Positions 1-5,714 of a stretch of DNA of 5,786 nt are shown here, one piece after another. This DNA is from Ramlibacter sp. (GTDB lineage: Bacteria > Pseudomonadota > Gammaproteobacteria > Burkholderiales > Burkholderiaceae_C), in the NCBI GenBank assembly GCA_021156245.1, contig JAJNBO010000189.1, positions 1 to 5,786 on the forward strand, written 5' to 3'. Position 1 is the stretch's first letter. Each line of letters starts with the position of its first letter. Made by a program: the position numbers and the translations under genes. The notes below the pieces were generated by a model. It had not been told where the DNA came from, ran no database searches, and saw nothing but the letters and a program-made list of their open reading frames with translations.

Positions 1-900
1 AGCCGCTTCGACCGCGCCCGCGAACTCGCGCTTGTAGCCCACGCGGATCATGGCGGGGATGGTGAGCGAGCCCACCGTCACCGCGTTGGCGACCGACGAG
101 CCCGACAGCATGCCGAACATGGCGGAGCCGAAGACGCTCACCTTGGCCGGGCCGCCGGCATACCGGCCGGCCACCGTGGACGCGATGTCCAGGAACAGCT
201 GTCCCAGGCCGATGCGGGTGGCCATCACGCCGAACAGCACGAAGTGGAAGACATAGGTGGCCACCACCCCGATCGCCACGCCGTAGATGCCCTGGCTCGT
301 GAGGTACTGGTGGTTGATCATCTGGCTCCACGAGGAGCCGGCGTGCTTGAGGAGGCCGGGGAAGTAGGGCCCGGCAAGGGCGTATGCCGTGAAGCCGATC
401 GCGATCAGCGGCAAGGGCCAGCCCATCGCACGTCGCGTCGCCTCCAGGAGGGTGATGAACAGGATGGAGCCGAACACGACGTCGGTGGTGCTCGGGTTGC
501 CGACGCGGAAGGCGAGGTCGTCGAAGACCCAGGGGATGTACAGCACGCTCAGCGCGCAGCCGATGGCCAGCAGCCAGTCCGAGAGCGGCACGCCGCCGGG
601 CGAATGCCAGCTGCTCTCGACCGTCTCGCGGTCGTAGTCGCGTTTCGTGCGGGGGAACACCAGGAAGATGAGGCCCAGCACCAGCGCCATGTGGATGCCG
701 CGGTGCGTGGTCTCGCGCAGCAGGCCGAAGCCGGCGGTGTAGTAGTGGAACAGGGACAAGCCGATGAGCAGTGCCGTCACCACCCACGTCGCCGGATGCA
801 CCGTGGTGCGGAACCGCATCTCCGGATCGAACTTCTCCTCCAGCTCCTGCAGCTTGCGCTCGTCGAGCACCGTTTCGGTCGTCGTCGTTGTCGTCGTCAT
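1..900 (-). CDS. TRAP transporter fused permease (DctQ-DctM fusion), N-terminal part, truncated by the window edge
   Basis: This is the membrane component of a tripartite ATP-independent periplasmic (TRAP) transporter, which imports organic acids using an ion gradient. The gene has no stop in the window; 300 codons are visible. The start is ATG at 900-898, preceded by GGAG at 910-907 with 6-nt spacing. The product begins with seven Thr after Met1, then a charged, probably cytoplasmic segment (about 10-37). Hydrophobic segments follow at about 38-52, 69-82, 108-125, 141-153, 163-178 and 205-226. The first segments correspond to a DctQ-like small subunit. Residues 258-284 hold the DctM signature (FGSAMFGMLSGSSVANAVTVG, with GSA, MLSGSS and ANAVT as key parts). 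Joining both regions in one chain is characteristic of the permeases paired with TAXI binding proteins, and a TAXI gene lies immediately upstream. Substrate cannot be read from the sequence. The family call is firm, but the rest of the DctM half is unseen. Confidence 0.93.
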   Translation of the reverse strand, partial: MTTTTTTTETVLDERKLQELEEKFDPEMRFRTTVHPATWVVTALLIGLSLFHYYTAGFGLLRETTHRGIHMALVLGLIFLVFPRTKRDYDRETVESSWHSPGGVPLSDWLLAIGCALSVLYIPWVFDDLAFRVGNPSTTDVVFGSILFITLLEATRRAMGWPLPLIAIGFTAYALAGPYFPGLLKHAGSSWSQMINHQYLTSQGIYGVAIGVVATYVFHFVLFGVMATRIGLGQLFLDIASTVAGRYAGGPAKVSVFGSAMFGMLSGSSVANAVTVGSLTIPAMIRVGYKREFAGAVEAA

Positions 901-910
901 CCCTCGCTCC

Positions 911-941
911 AAACAAAAACAGGGAGGTGCTGCCTCCCTGT
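911..941 (-). terminator. Intercistronic intrinsic-terminator-like hairpin between TAXI binding protein and permease
   Basis: On the minus strand a perfect 9-bp stem (arms 941-933 and 927-919, containing CAGGGAGG and its complement) closes a 5-nt loop (932-928). It is followed directly by the T-rich run TTTTTGTTT (919-911; the first T also closes the stem). This is the form of a rho-independent terminator. It lies in the 63-nt gap between the binding-protein stop and the permease start, and the permease Shine-Dalgarno GGAG (910-907) follows the T-run at once. The permease has no room for an obvious promoter of its own, so partial termination is the likely role, giving more binding protein than permease. 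An alternative is an mRNA-stabilising 3' hairpin for the upstream transcript. The structure is seen; the function is inferred. Confidence 0.75.
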
Positions 942-963
942 CGTCCCTCGCGCCGAGGAGGCC

Positions 964-1917
964 CTACTTCAGCAGGCCCACTTCCTTGTAGAACTTCTCC
1001 GCGCCGGGGTGGAACGGGATGCCCACCGCCTGCACGGCATTCTCCTTGGTAATGAACTTGCCCTTGGCATGGCCGGCCGCCAGCGTCTTCTGCGTCGCGT
1101 CGGAGTACATGGCCTTGGTGATCTGGTACACGGTTTCCGTGTCCAGCTTGGCGCTGGTCACCAGCTGCGCGCCGACGGCGAGGGTCTGCACGGCGGGCAC
1201 GTCCTTGTACGTGTTGGCGGCGATGGTGTCGACCGCGAAGTACGGGCTGGACTTGCGCAGGGCTTCGATCTGCGGGCCGGCCAGGGGCACCAGTTCGATG
1301 CCGGTGCCGCTGGAAGCGAGTTCGGCGATGGCGCCGGCCGGGGCGCCGCCGACGAAGAAGAAGGCGTCCAGCGAACCGTCCTTGAGCTTGTCACCGGCCT
1401 GGTTGGGCTTGATGTAGTCCGGCTTGATGTCGGACTCCTTCACGCCGTAGGCCGCCAGCACCATGCGGGCGTTGATCAGCGTGCCCGAGCCGGGTTCGTC
1501 CAGCGCCACGCGCTTGCCCTTGAGGTCGGCGACGGTCTTGATCCCCGAGCCCTTCTTCACCACGAGGTGGATGCTCTCCGGGTACAGGTTGGCGATCATG
1601 CGCAGGTCGGTGACCTTGGGCTTGCCTTCGAAGGCGCCGGTGCCCGTGAATGCCCACGTGGCGACGTCCGACTGCGTGAGGCCGGCTTCCATCGAGCCGC
1701 CGGCAATGGCGTTCACGTTGGCCAGCGATCCGTTGCTGGCCTGCGCGGTGGCGATGATCTTGCCCGGCTGGGACACGGCGTTGGCGATCATGCCGCCCAC
1801 GGGGTAGTAGGTGCCGGCGGTGCCGCCGGTGCCGATGCGGAAGAACTGCTGCGCGTGCGCGGCGCCGGCAAAGGCCAGGACGGCGGCGGTGACCGCGGCC
1901 CACTTCTTGATGCTCAT
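964..1917 (-). CDS. TAXI family TRAP transporter solute-binding protein
   Basis: This periplasmic protein captures the substrate for the TRAP permease encoded just downstream. The 317-aa product has a Sec signal peptide (residues 1-22: Lys4-Lys5, a hydrophobic core, then the AHA cleavage motif at 20-22 before Gln23-Gln24). The mature chain starts with the TAXI signature at about 28-42 (IGTGGTAGTYYPVGG). It continues with the SNGSLANVNAI region (61-71), the ligand-site region VALDEPGSGT (137-146) and a C-terminal PFHPGAEKFYKE (301-312). The length is normal for the family (about 310-330 aa). I chose the ATG at 1917 rather than an in-frame ATG at 1950, because a good Shine-Dalgarno GAGGAG (1930-1925) lies 7 nt before it and the signal peptide then begins correctly. 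Known TAXI ligands include glutamate and 2-oxoglutarate, but this one's ligand cannot be assigned. The gene appears intact. Confidence 0.95.
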   Translation of the reverse strand: MSIKKWAAVTAAVLAFAGAAHAQQFFRIGTGGTAGTYYPVGGMIANAVSQPGKIIATAQASNGSLANVNAIAGGSMEAGLTQSDVATWAFTGTGAFEGKPKVTDLRMIANLYPESIHLVVKKGSGIKTVADLKGKRVALDEPGSGTLINARMVLAAYGVKESDIKPDYIKPNQAGDKLKDGSLDAFFFVGGAPAGAIAELASSGTGIELVPLAGPQIEALRKSSPYFAVDTIAANTYKDVPAVQTLAVGAQLVTSAKLDTETVYQITKAMYSDATQKTLAAGHAKGKFITKENAVQAVGIPFHPGAEKFYKEVGLLK

Positions 1918-1924
1918 GGAAAGA

Positions 1925-1930
1925 CTCCTC
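1925..1930 (-). promoter_or_regulatory. Ribosome binding site that sets the TAXI binding-protein start
   Basis: GAGGAG on the minus strand lies 7 nt before the ATG at 1917-1915. It decides between that start and an in-frame upstream ATG at 1950. The upstream ATG would put 11 extra polar residues ahead of the signal peptide and leave this strong site inside the coding region. Confidence 0.8.
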
Positions 1931-2023
1931 GTTGTCGGACAGGTCTGCAAGGCAAGAAGTAGACCACCTCGACGGCAGTGGAGCGCCTAGTGGAAGCACC
2001 AACACGGGGACGGAAAGCGGGAG

Positions 2024-2053
2024 CCCTGGGTTGCCGCCTTCGCGGGAATGACG
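2024..2053 (-). repeat. 'VIPAKAGIQ'-type dispersed hairpin repeat after hslR
   Basis: The minus strand reads CGTCATTCCCGCGAAGGCGG, followed by CAACCCAGGG. It matches the short GC-rich palindromic element found in many proteobacterial genomes, which in one frame reads VIPAKAGIQ; here that frame gives VIPAKAATQ. Its core is a 7-bp arm pair (2048-2042 and 2037-2031) with one G-G mismatch (2046/2033) and a GAAG tetraloop. The element starts 4 nt past the hslR stop. It could protect or end the hslR message, but there is no T-run, so it is not a standard intrinsic terminator. Recognition is from memory of the consensus and was not tested by a genome search. Confidence 0.6.
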
Positions 2054-2057
2054 AAGC

Positions 2058-2474
2058 TCATTTCTCGTCGTCCACCGAGGCGCTCCAGCGGTCGCCCCAG
2101 CCCTTGGCTTCGTCCAGATCCCGGCGCCCGCGCTTGGTCGGGCGGCCGTTCTCGATGGACAAGGCCGGCTCGCGCGCGTAGCGGCGCTGGTCGGCCGCCT
2201 TCTGGCGCTCCTGCAGGCTTTCGGGCGTTTCCTCGTAGAGCTGCTGCGCCACGGGGGCCGGGCCGCGCATGTCCGAGACGCCCTTGACCACGACGGTGCG
2301 GGTCTGTCCCTCGCGCCGCAAGGACACGGTATCGCCTACCTTCACCTCGCGTGCAGGCTTGACCTCGTGGCCGTTGATCGCCACGCGGCCCTTGTCGATC
2401 TCGTCGGTGGCGAGGCTGCGCGTCTTGTAGAACCGCGCAGCCCAGAGCCATTTGTCGATCCGCAATCTTTCCAT
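2058..2474 (-). CDS. hslR: Ribosome-associated heat-shock protein Hsp15, S4 RNA-binding domain protein
   Basis: Hsp15 binds free 50S ribosomal subunits that still carry a nascent chain on peptidyl-tRNA and helps recycle stalled subunits; this is known from E. coli. The 138-aa product closely follows the family pattern. An S4 domain occupies about residues 3-50, beginning LRIDKWLWAARFYKTRSLA (4-22) and including GRVAINGHEVKP (29-40) and the VGDTV turn (46-50). Next comes the family-specific YEETPESLQER (80-90), and a basic, charged tail with RPTKRGRRDL (111-120). E. coli Hsp15 is of similar length (about 133 aa). The ATG (2474-2472) directly abuts the TGA of the upstream sensor kinase (TGAATG). 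No strong Shine-Dalgarno is visible upstream, so translation probably depends on re-initiation after tctE. No heat-shock promoter is evident close to the start. The gene is intact. Confidence 0.95.
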   Translation of the reverse strand: MERLRIDKWLWAARFYKTRSLATDEIDKGRVAINGHEVKPAREVKVGDTVSLRREGQTRTVVVKGVSDMRGPAPVAQQLYEETPESLQERQKAADQRRYAREPALSIENGRPTKRGRRDLDEAKGWGDRWSASVDDEK

Positions 2475-3890
2475 TCAGGGACGATTCTGCGCCAGCGGCA
2501 GCCGCACGGTGGCGTCGAGCCCGGCCGTGCGGCGGTCCTTTTCACGGTTTTGCAATTCGATGCCTCCGCCGAGCGCGCGCACGATCTCATGGCAGATCGC
2601 GAGGCCCAGCCCGGAGCCGCTGCGCACGTCCCCGGCCGAGAAAGGCTGGAACAGGCGGGGCTGGAGCTCAGGCGCGACGCCTGGCCCGCTGTCGCTGACC
2701 ACCAGCGCCGCCGTGCGTGCGTCCGCCACCACGCGCACCGACAGCGTCCCGCCCGCAGGGGTGTGCCGGATCGCGTTGTGCAGCAGGTTGCGCGACAGCT
2801 CGCGCAGCATCCACTCGTGCGCCTGCACGGGCGCCGCCTGCGTCTCGATGTCGAAATCGATGTCCTTGTCGGCCACCAGGGGCGCCAGCTCCAGCGCCAT
2901 GGCACGCACCGCATCCGACAGGTCGGTCACGGCGCCTTCGCCCTGTTGGCGCAACTGCTCCACCTTGGCCAGCGACAGCATCTGGTTGGCCAGCGTGGTC
3001 GCGCGCTCGACGGTGTCGTTGATCTCGCCCAACGCCTGGCGGGGCTCGACGTCCCCGCGCAGCGCCGACTGCACTTGCGTCTTCAGCACCGCCAGCGGCG
3101 TGCGCAGCTGGTGCGAGGTGTCGCGCACGAAGCGCTTCTGGTTCTCCAGCAGGTGCGCCAGCCGCGACATCACCTCGTTGGTGGCGTCCACCAGGGGCAG
3201 CAACTCGCGCGGCGCGCCGGCCGCCGGCAGCGGCGTCAGGTCGCCCTCGCTGCGGGACTGCAGCTCCTGGCTCAGGCGGCGCACGGGCCGGGTCGCGCGC
3301 TGCACGACCGCGACCACCACCAGCGCGATCAGGCCGACCAGCGCCGCCTGCTGCCAGAGAAAGTCGAGCAGCACCTGGCGGGTCAGGCGGCGGCGCAATT
3401 CCAGCGTCTCCGCCACCTGGATCACGGCCATGCCGCGCCCGCGCGGGCTGGCCACCGGCTGCAGCAGGACGGCAACGCGCACGTCGCTGTCCCGATAGCT
3501 CGTGTCGTAGAAGTCCACGAGCGCCGCATAGGGCGGCTGCGCCGGGATCCGTCCCTTCCACGGCGGGAAATCGGTGAAGCCGGAGATCGGTTGTCCGTGG
3601 AGGTCGGACACGCGGTAGAACATGCGGGTCTGCACGTCGGCTTCGAAGGCCTCGAGCGCGGAGTAGGGCACCGTCGCGCGCAGCGCCGCCGACGCGTCGT
3701 AGCCGGTCACGTCCAGCTGTTCGCCGATCGACTTGGCCGAGGCCAGCAGCGTGCGGTCGTACGCCGTGTTCACCGCGTCCAGTGTCTTGCGGTACAGCGA
3801 GACCGCGTTGATGGCGATGATGACGCCGACCGGCAGCAGGATGCCTGCCAGGAGGAACGTCCTCAGCGAGACGCGCTCGAGCAGCTTCAT
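2475..3890 (-). CDS. tctE: TctE-like sensor histidine kinase
   Basis: This inner-membrane kinase senses a (tri)carboxylate-type ligand and phosphorylates the partner regulator encoded just upstream. The 471-aa chain has, in order: TM helix about 11-33; a periplasmic 2CSK_N-type sensor region about 34-172, including YDRTLLASAKSIGEQL (44-59) and FYRVSDLHG (91-99); TM helix about 173-197; a HAMP linker about 198-250; a dimerisation/phosphoacceptor helix with H260 in DTSHQLRTPLA (257-267); and a catalytic ATPase domain. The ATPase domain shows N372 in NLLHNAIRHTP, the G1 box DSGPG (400-404), the F box LFQPF (413-417) and the G2 box GSGLGLAI (425-432). All catalytic motifs are intact. The start ATG overlaps the tctD stop by 4 nt (ATGA, 3890-3887), and its TGA abuts the hslR ATG. 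The TctE assignment rests on the N-terminal sensor domain and the divergent tctC gene. The actual ligand is not determinable. Confidence 0.92.
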   Translation of the reverse strand: MKLLERVSLRTFLLAGILLPVGVIIAINAVSLYRKTLDAVNTAYDRTLLASAKSIGEQLDVTGYDASAALRATVPYSALEAFEADVQTRMFYRVSDLHGQPISGFTDFPPWKGRIPAQPPYAALVDFYDTSYRDSDVRVAVLLQPVASPRGRGMAVIQVAETLELRRRLTRQVLLDFLWQQAALVGLIALVVVAVVQRATRPVRRLSQELQSRSEGDLTPLPAAGAPRELLPLVDATNEVMSRLAHLLENQKRFVRDTSHQLRTPLAVLKTQVQSALRGDVEPRQALGEINDTVERATTLANQMLSLAKVEQLRQQGEGAVTDLSDAVRAMALELAPLVADKDIDFDIETQAAPVQAHEWMLRELSRNLLHNAIRHTPAGGTLSVRVVADARTAALVVSDSGPGVAPELQPRLFQPFSAGDVRSGSGLGLAICHEIVRALGGGIELQNREKDRRTAGLDATVRLPLAQNRP

Positions 3891-4561
3891 TCGCCCGCTT
3901 TGAGCAGGTAGCCCAGTCCGCGCAGCGTCACCAGCTTCACGCCGGTGTGCGCGAGCTTCTTGCGCAGCCGATAGACGACCACCTCGATGGCCTCGTACTG
4001 CACGTCGGCCTGGCCGGGAAAGACCAGCTCGAACAGCCGCTCCTTGGGCACCGCATGACCGGGCCGCGCCAGCAGCGCCTGCAGCAGCGCGGTCTCGCGC
4101 GGCGCCAGTTCCAGGATCTCGTCGCGCCAGTGGATGGCGCCGCTTTCACGGTCGCAGCGCAGGCCGCCGAGCGAAGGCTCGGGGGCGGCGGCGGCGCCTG
4201 CACCGTGGCGGCGGTGCAGGGCACGCAGGCGGGCTTCCAGCTCGTCCAGGTCGAAGGGCTTGGACAGGTAGTCGTCGGCGCCGCTGTTCAGCCCCATGAT
4301 GCGGTCGCCCACCGTGCCGCGCGCGGTCAGGATCAGCACGGGCGTCTTGAGGCCGCTGCGGCGCGCGCCCTCCAGCACCAGCAGCCCATCCATGCCGGGC
4401 AAAGTGAGGTCGAGCATGACCACATCCGGCGGCTCGGCCTTCCAGCGCGCGAGGGCCGAGGGACCGTCGCCGCACACCTCCACCGCCATGCCCCGGTTCT
4501 GCAGGGTGCGCCTGAGCGCCGTCTGCATCGACGGGTCGTCCTCGATCAGCAGCAACTTCAT
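3887..4561 (-). CDS. tctD: TctD-like OmpR/PhoB-family response regulator
   Basis: This DNA-binding response regulator is phosphorylated by TctE and probably activates the divergent tctC operon. The 224-aa product has an N-terminal receiver domain (about 1-118) with acidic residues E7-D8-D9, phosphoacceptor D51 in MLDLTLPGMDG, switch T79 in LILTARG and K101 in LSKPFD. An Ala-rich linker with PEPS follows (about 118-131), then a winged-helix domain to the C terminus. The likely recognition helix lies within YEAIEVVVYRLRKKL, and the wing ends LRGLGYLLKAGE. I chose ATG 4561 (protein begins MKLLLIEDD, as is usual in the family). An in-frame ATG 12 nt upstream (4573) would add MVGP. Neither start has a strong Shine-Dalgarno; GGTCGGG before the inner ATG is weak. 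The gene overlaps tctE by 4 nt, so the two are co-translated. Salmonella TctD/TctE regulates tctCBA for citrate; the inducer here is unknown. Confidence 0.93.
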   Translation of the reverse strand: MKLLLIEDDPSMQTALRRTLQNRGMAVEVCGDGPSALARWKAEPPDVVMLDLTLPGMDGLLVLEGARRSGLKTPVLILTARGTVGDRIMGLNSGADDYLSKPFDLDELEARLRALHRRHGAGAAAAPEPSLGGLRCDRESGAIHWRDEILELAPRETALLQALLARPGHAVPKERLFELVFPGQADVQYEAIEVVVYRLRKKLAHTGVKLVTLRGLGYLLKAGE

Positions 4562-4675
4562 CGGCCCGACCATACATCGGCCGCGACACCCGTAGTTTCC
4601 CTAGGTCCCGCGACAGCCGAATGACAGCGGCCGGCCGCACCATCGGGAGGTTCCGCCACATCAGGAGACCAGACC
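4562..4675. promoter_or_regulatory. Divergent tctD / tctC control region
   Basis: These 114 bp separate the back-to-back tctD and tctC starts and must hold both promoters unless they extend into the genes. I find no convincing -35/-10 pair on either strand, which fits an activator-dependent promoter. Visible elements are a 14-bp imperfect direct repeat (listed separately), two tandem nonamers TAGTTTCCC and TAGGTCCCG (4593-4601 and 4602-4610), a 12-bp perfect palindrome GCGGCCGGCCGC (4627-4638), and the tctC Shine-Dalgarno AGGAGA (4663-4668). OmpR-family regulators typically bind tandem direct repeats, so the 4581-4621 block is the best candidate TctD operator. That is inference from position and repeat structure. 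Confidence 0.6.
4581..4621. repeat. 14-bp direct repeat pair in the tctD/tctC control region, candidate TctD operator
   Basis: CCGCGACACCCGTA (4581-4594) and CCGCGACAGCCGAA (4608-4621) match at 12 of 14 positions, including an unbroken 8-bp CCGCGACA, with starts 27 bp apart. Between and partly overlapping them are two tandem nonamers of the form TAGnTnCC. The copies lie on the same face only approximately (27 bp is about 2.6 helical turns), so the tandem nonamers may be the true binding units instead. Confidence 0.4.
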
Positions 4676-5635
4676 ATGCGTCGCGATACCTTCCTCAAGT
4701 CCCTGGCCGCACTGGCCGCCGTCGGGGCGCTGCCCCTCTCGGCCCAGGCCGCCGCCACCCTGAAGATGATGATCCCCGCCAACCCGGGCGGCGGATGGGA
4801 CACCACCGGCCGCGCGCTGGGCAAGGCGCTGCAGGATGCCAAGGTGGCCGACAGCGTCACCTACGACAACAAGGGCGGCGCAGCCGGCGCGTTGGGCCTC
4901 GCGCAGTTCGTCAACGGCAGCAAGGGCGACCCGAACGCGCTGATGGTCATGGGCGCCGTCATGCTGGGTGGCATCATCACCGGCAAGCCGCCGGTCAACC
5001 TGTCGCAGGCGACGCCCATCGCCCGCCTGATCAGCGAGTACAACGTGTACGTGCTGCCGGCCAACTCGCCGCACAAGACGATGGCCGACGTGGTCGCGCA
5101 GTTGAAGAAGGACCCGGGCAGCGTCAAGTGGGGCGGCGGTTCGCGCGGCTCCACCGAGCACATCGCCGCCTGCATGCTGGCGCGCGAAGTCGGCGTGGAT
5201 CCGGCGAAGATCAACTACGTGGCGTTCCGCGGAGGCGGGGAAGCCACCGCGGCCATCCTGGGCGGCAACGTCACGGTGGGCGGCTCCGGCTACAGTGAAT
5301 TCGCCGAGTACATCAAGGCGGGCAAGATGAAGGCGATCGCCGTCACCTCGCCGCAGCGCCTGAAGGGCATCGCGGTGCCGACGCTCAAGGAGCAGGGCAT
5401 CAATGTCGAGCTGGGCAACTGGCGCGGCGTGTACGGCGCGCCCGGCATCAGCGAGGCGCAGCGCAAGGCGCTGACGGACATGGTGCTGGCCGCGCTCAAG
5501 ACGAAGGCGTGGCAGGAAGCCATGGAGAAGAACGACTGGACGCCCGCGGTGCTGTCCGGTCCGGCGTTCGACAAGTTCGTGGACGACGAGTTCGCGATGC
5601 TTCGTGCGACGATGGTGAAGGCCGGGATGGTCTGA
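4676..5635 (+). CDS. tctC: TctC-type (Bug family) tricarboxylate transporter substrate-binding protein
   Basis: This is the periplasmic binding protein of a tripartite tricarboxylate transporter (TTT). It captures a carboxylate and delivers it to TctA/TctB. The 319-aa product has a signal peptide (1-25), with Arg2-Arg3, FLK at 6-8, a hydrophobic Ala/Leu core and AQA at 23-25. Mature motifs follow the TctC pattern: IPANPGGGWDTTGR (33-46), DNKGGAAGALG (64-74), WGGGSRGSTEHIA (152-164), NYVAFRGGGEATAAILGG (180-197), SGYSEF (204-209), PTLKEQGI (235-242) and NWRGVYGAPGI (248-258). The GGGS..STEHI and GGGEA..AILGG forms resemble TctC proteins paired with tctBA rather than orphan Bug proteins. The start is supported by AGGAGA (4663-4668), with AGGAG 8 nt before the ATG. 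The gene diverges from tctDE and is followed by a terminator-like hairpin and then a probable tctB. Length is normal; the ligand is unassigned. Confidence 0.95.
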   Translation: MRRDTFLKSLAALAAVGALPLSAQAAATLKMMIPANPGGGWDTTGRALGKALQDAKVADSVTYDNKGGAAGALGLAQFVNGSKGDPNALMVMGAVMLGGIITGKPPVNLSQATPIARLISEYNVYVLPANSPHKTMADVVAQLKKDPGSVKWGGGSRGSTEHIAACMLAREVGVDPAKINYVAFRGGGEATAAILGGNVTVGGSGYSEFAEYIKAGKMKAIAVTSPQRLKGIAVPTLKEQGINVELGNWRGVYGAPGISEAQRKALTDMVLAALKTKAWQEAMEKNDWTPAVLSGPAFDKFVDDEFAMLRATMVKAGMV

Positions 5636-5658
5636 CGCTGCAGGTTCTGCGCAGCGAC

Positions 5659-5687
5659 CGCCCGGCTTGCCGGGCGTTTTCATTTTT
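5659..5687 (+). terminator. Intrinsic-terminator-like hairpin between tctC and tctB
   Basis: A perfect 7-bp GC stem (CGCCCGG at 5659-5665, CCGGGCG at 5670-5676) with a CTTG loop is followed by TTTTCATTTTT (5677-5687). It stands 23 nt after the tctC stop and 27 nt before the next start. Full termination would leave tctB without an obvious promoter, so partial read-through, yielding surplus TctC over the membrane subunits, is the likely outcome. Confidence 0.8.
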
Positions 5688-5714
5688 CATGCAGGAGCCG
5701 CAGGAGGCCGCGAC

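Noticed and set aside
244..1962. 572-codon open frame on the plus strand, antisense to the TRAP permease and TAXI gene
   Set aside because: It is rich in Arg, Gln, His, Asp and Val, with no recognisable domain, and runs opposite two clearly recognisable genes. Long antisense frames are expected at this GC content.
1987..2451. Minus-strand frame overlapping hslR and ending with a VIPAKAATQ peptide
   Set aside because: The peptide comes from the dispersed hairpin repeat read in frame, and the rest is hslR read out of frame. It is not a gene.
2367..3911. 514-codon open frame on the plus strand, antisense to tctE
   Set aside because: Same low-complexity Arg/Gln/His-rich composition. The minus-strand frame carries every histidine-kinase motif, so this is a shadow.
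4627..4638. 12-bp perfect palindrome GCGGCCGGCCGC as an operator
   Set aside because: Made only of G and C in a GC-rich window, so chance is likely, and it lacks the direct-repeat form expected for an OmpR-family regulator. Recorded only as part of the control region.
4661..5683. 340-codon open frame on the minus strand, antisense to tctC
   Set aside because: The plus strand encodes a full TctC with signal peptide and ribosome binding site, and the antisense product matches no family I recognise.
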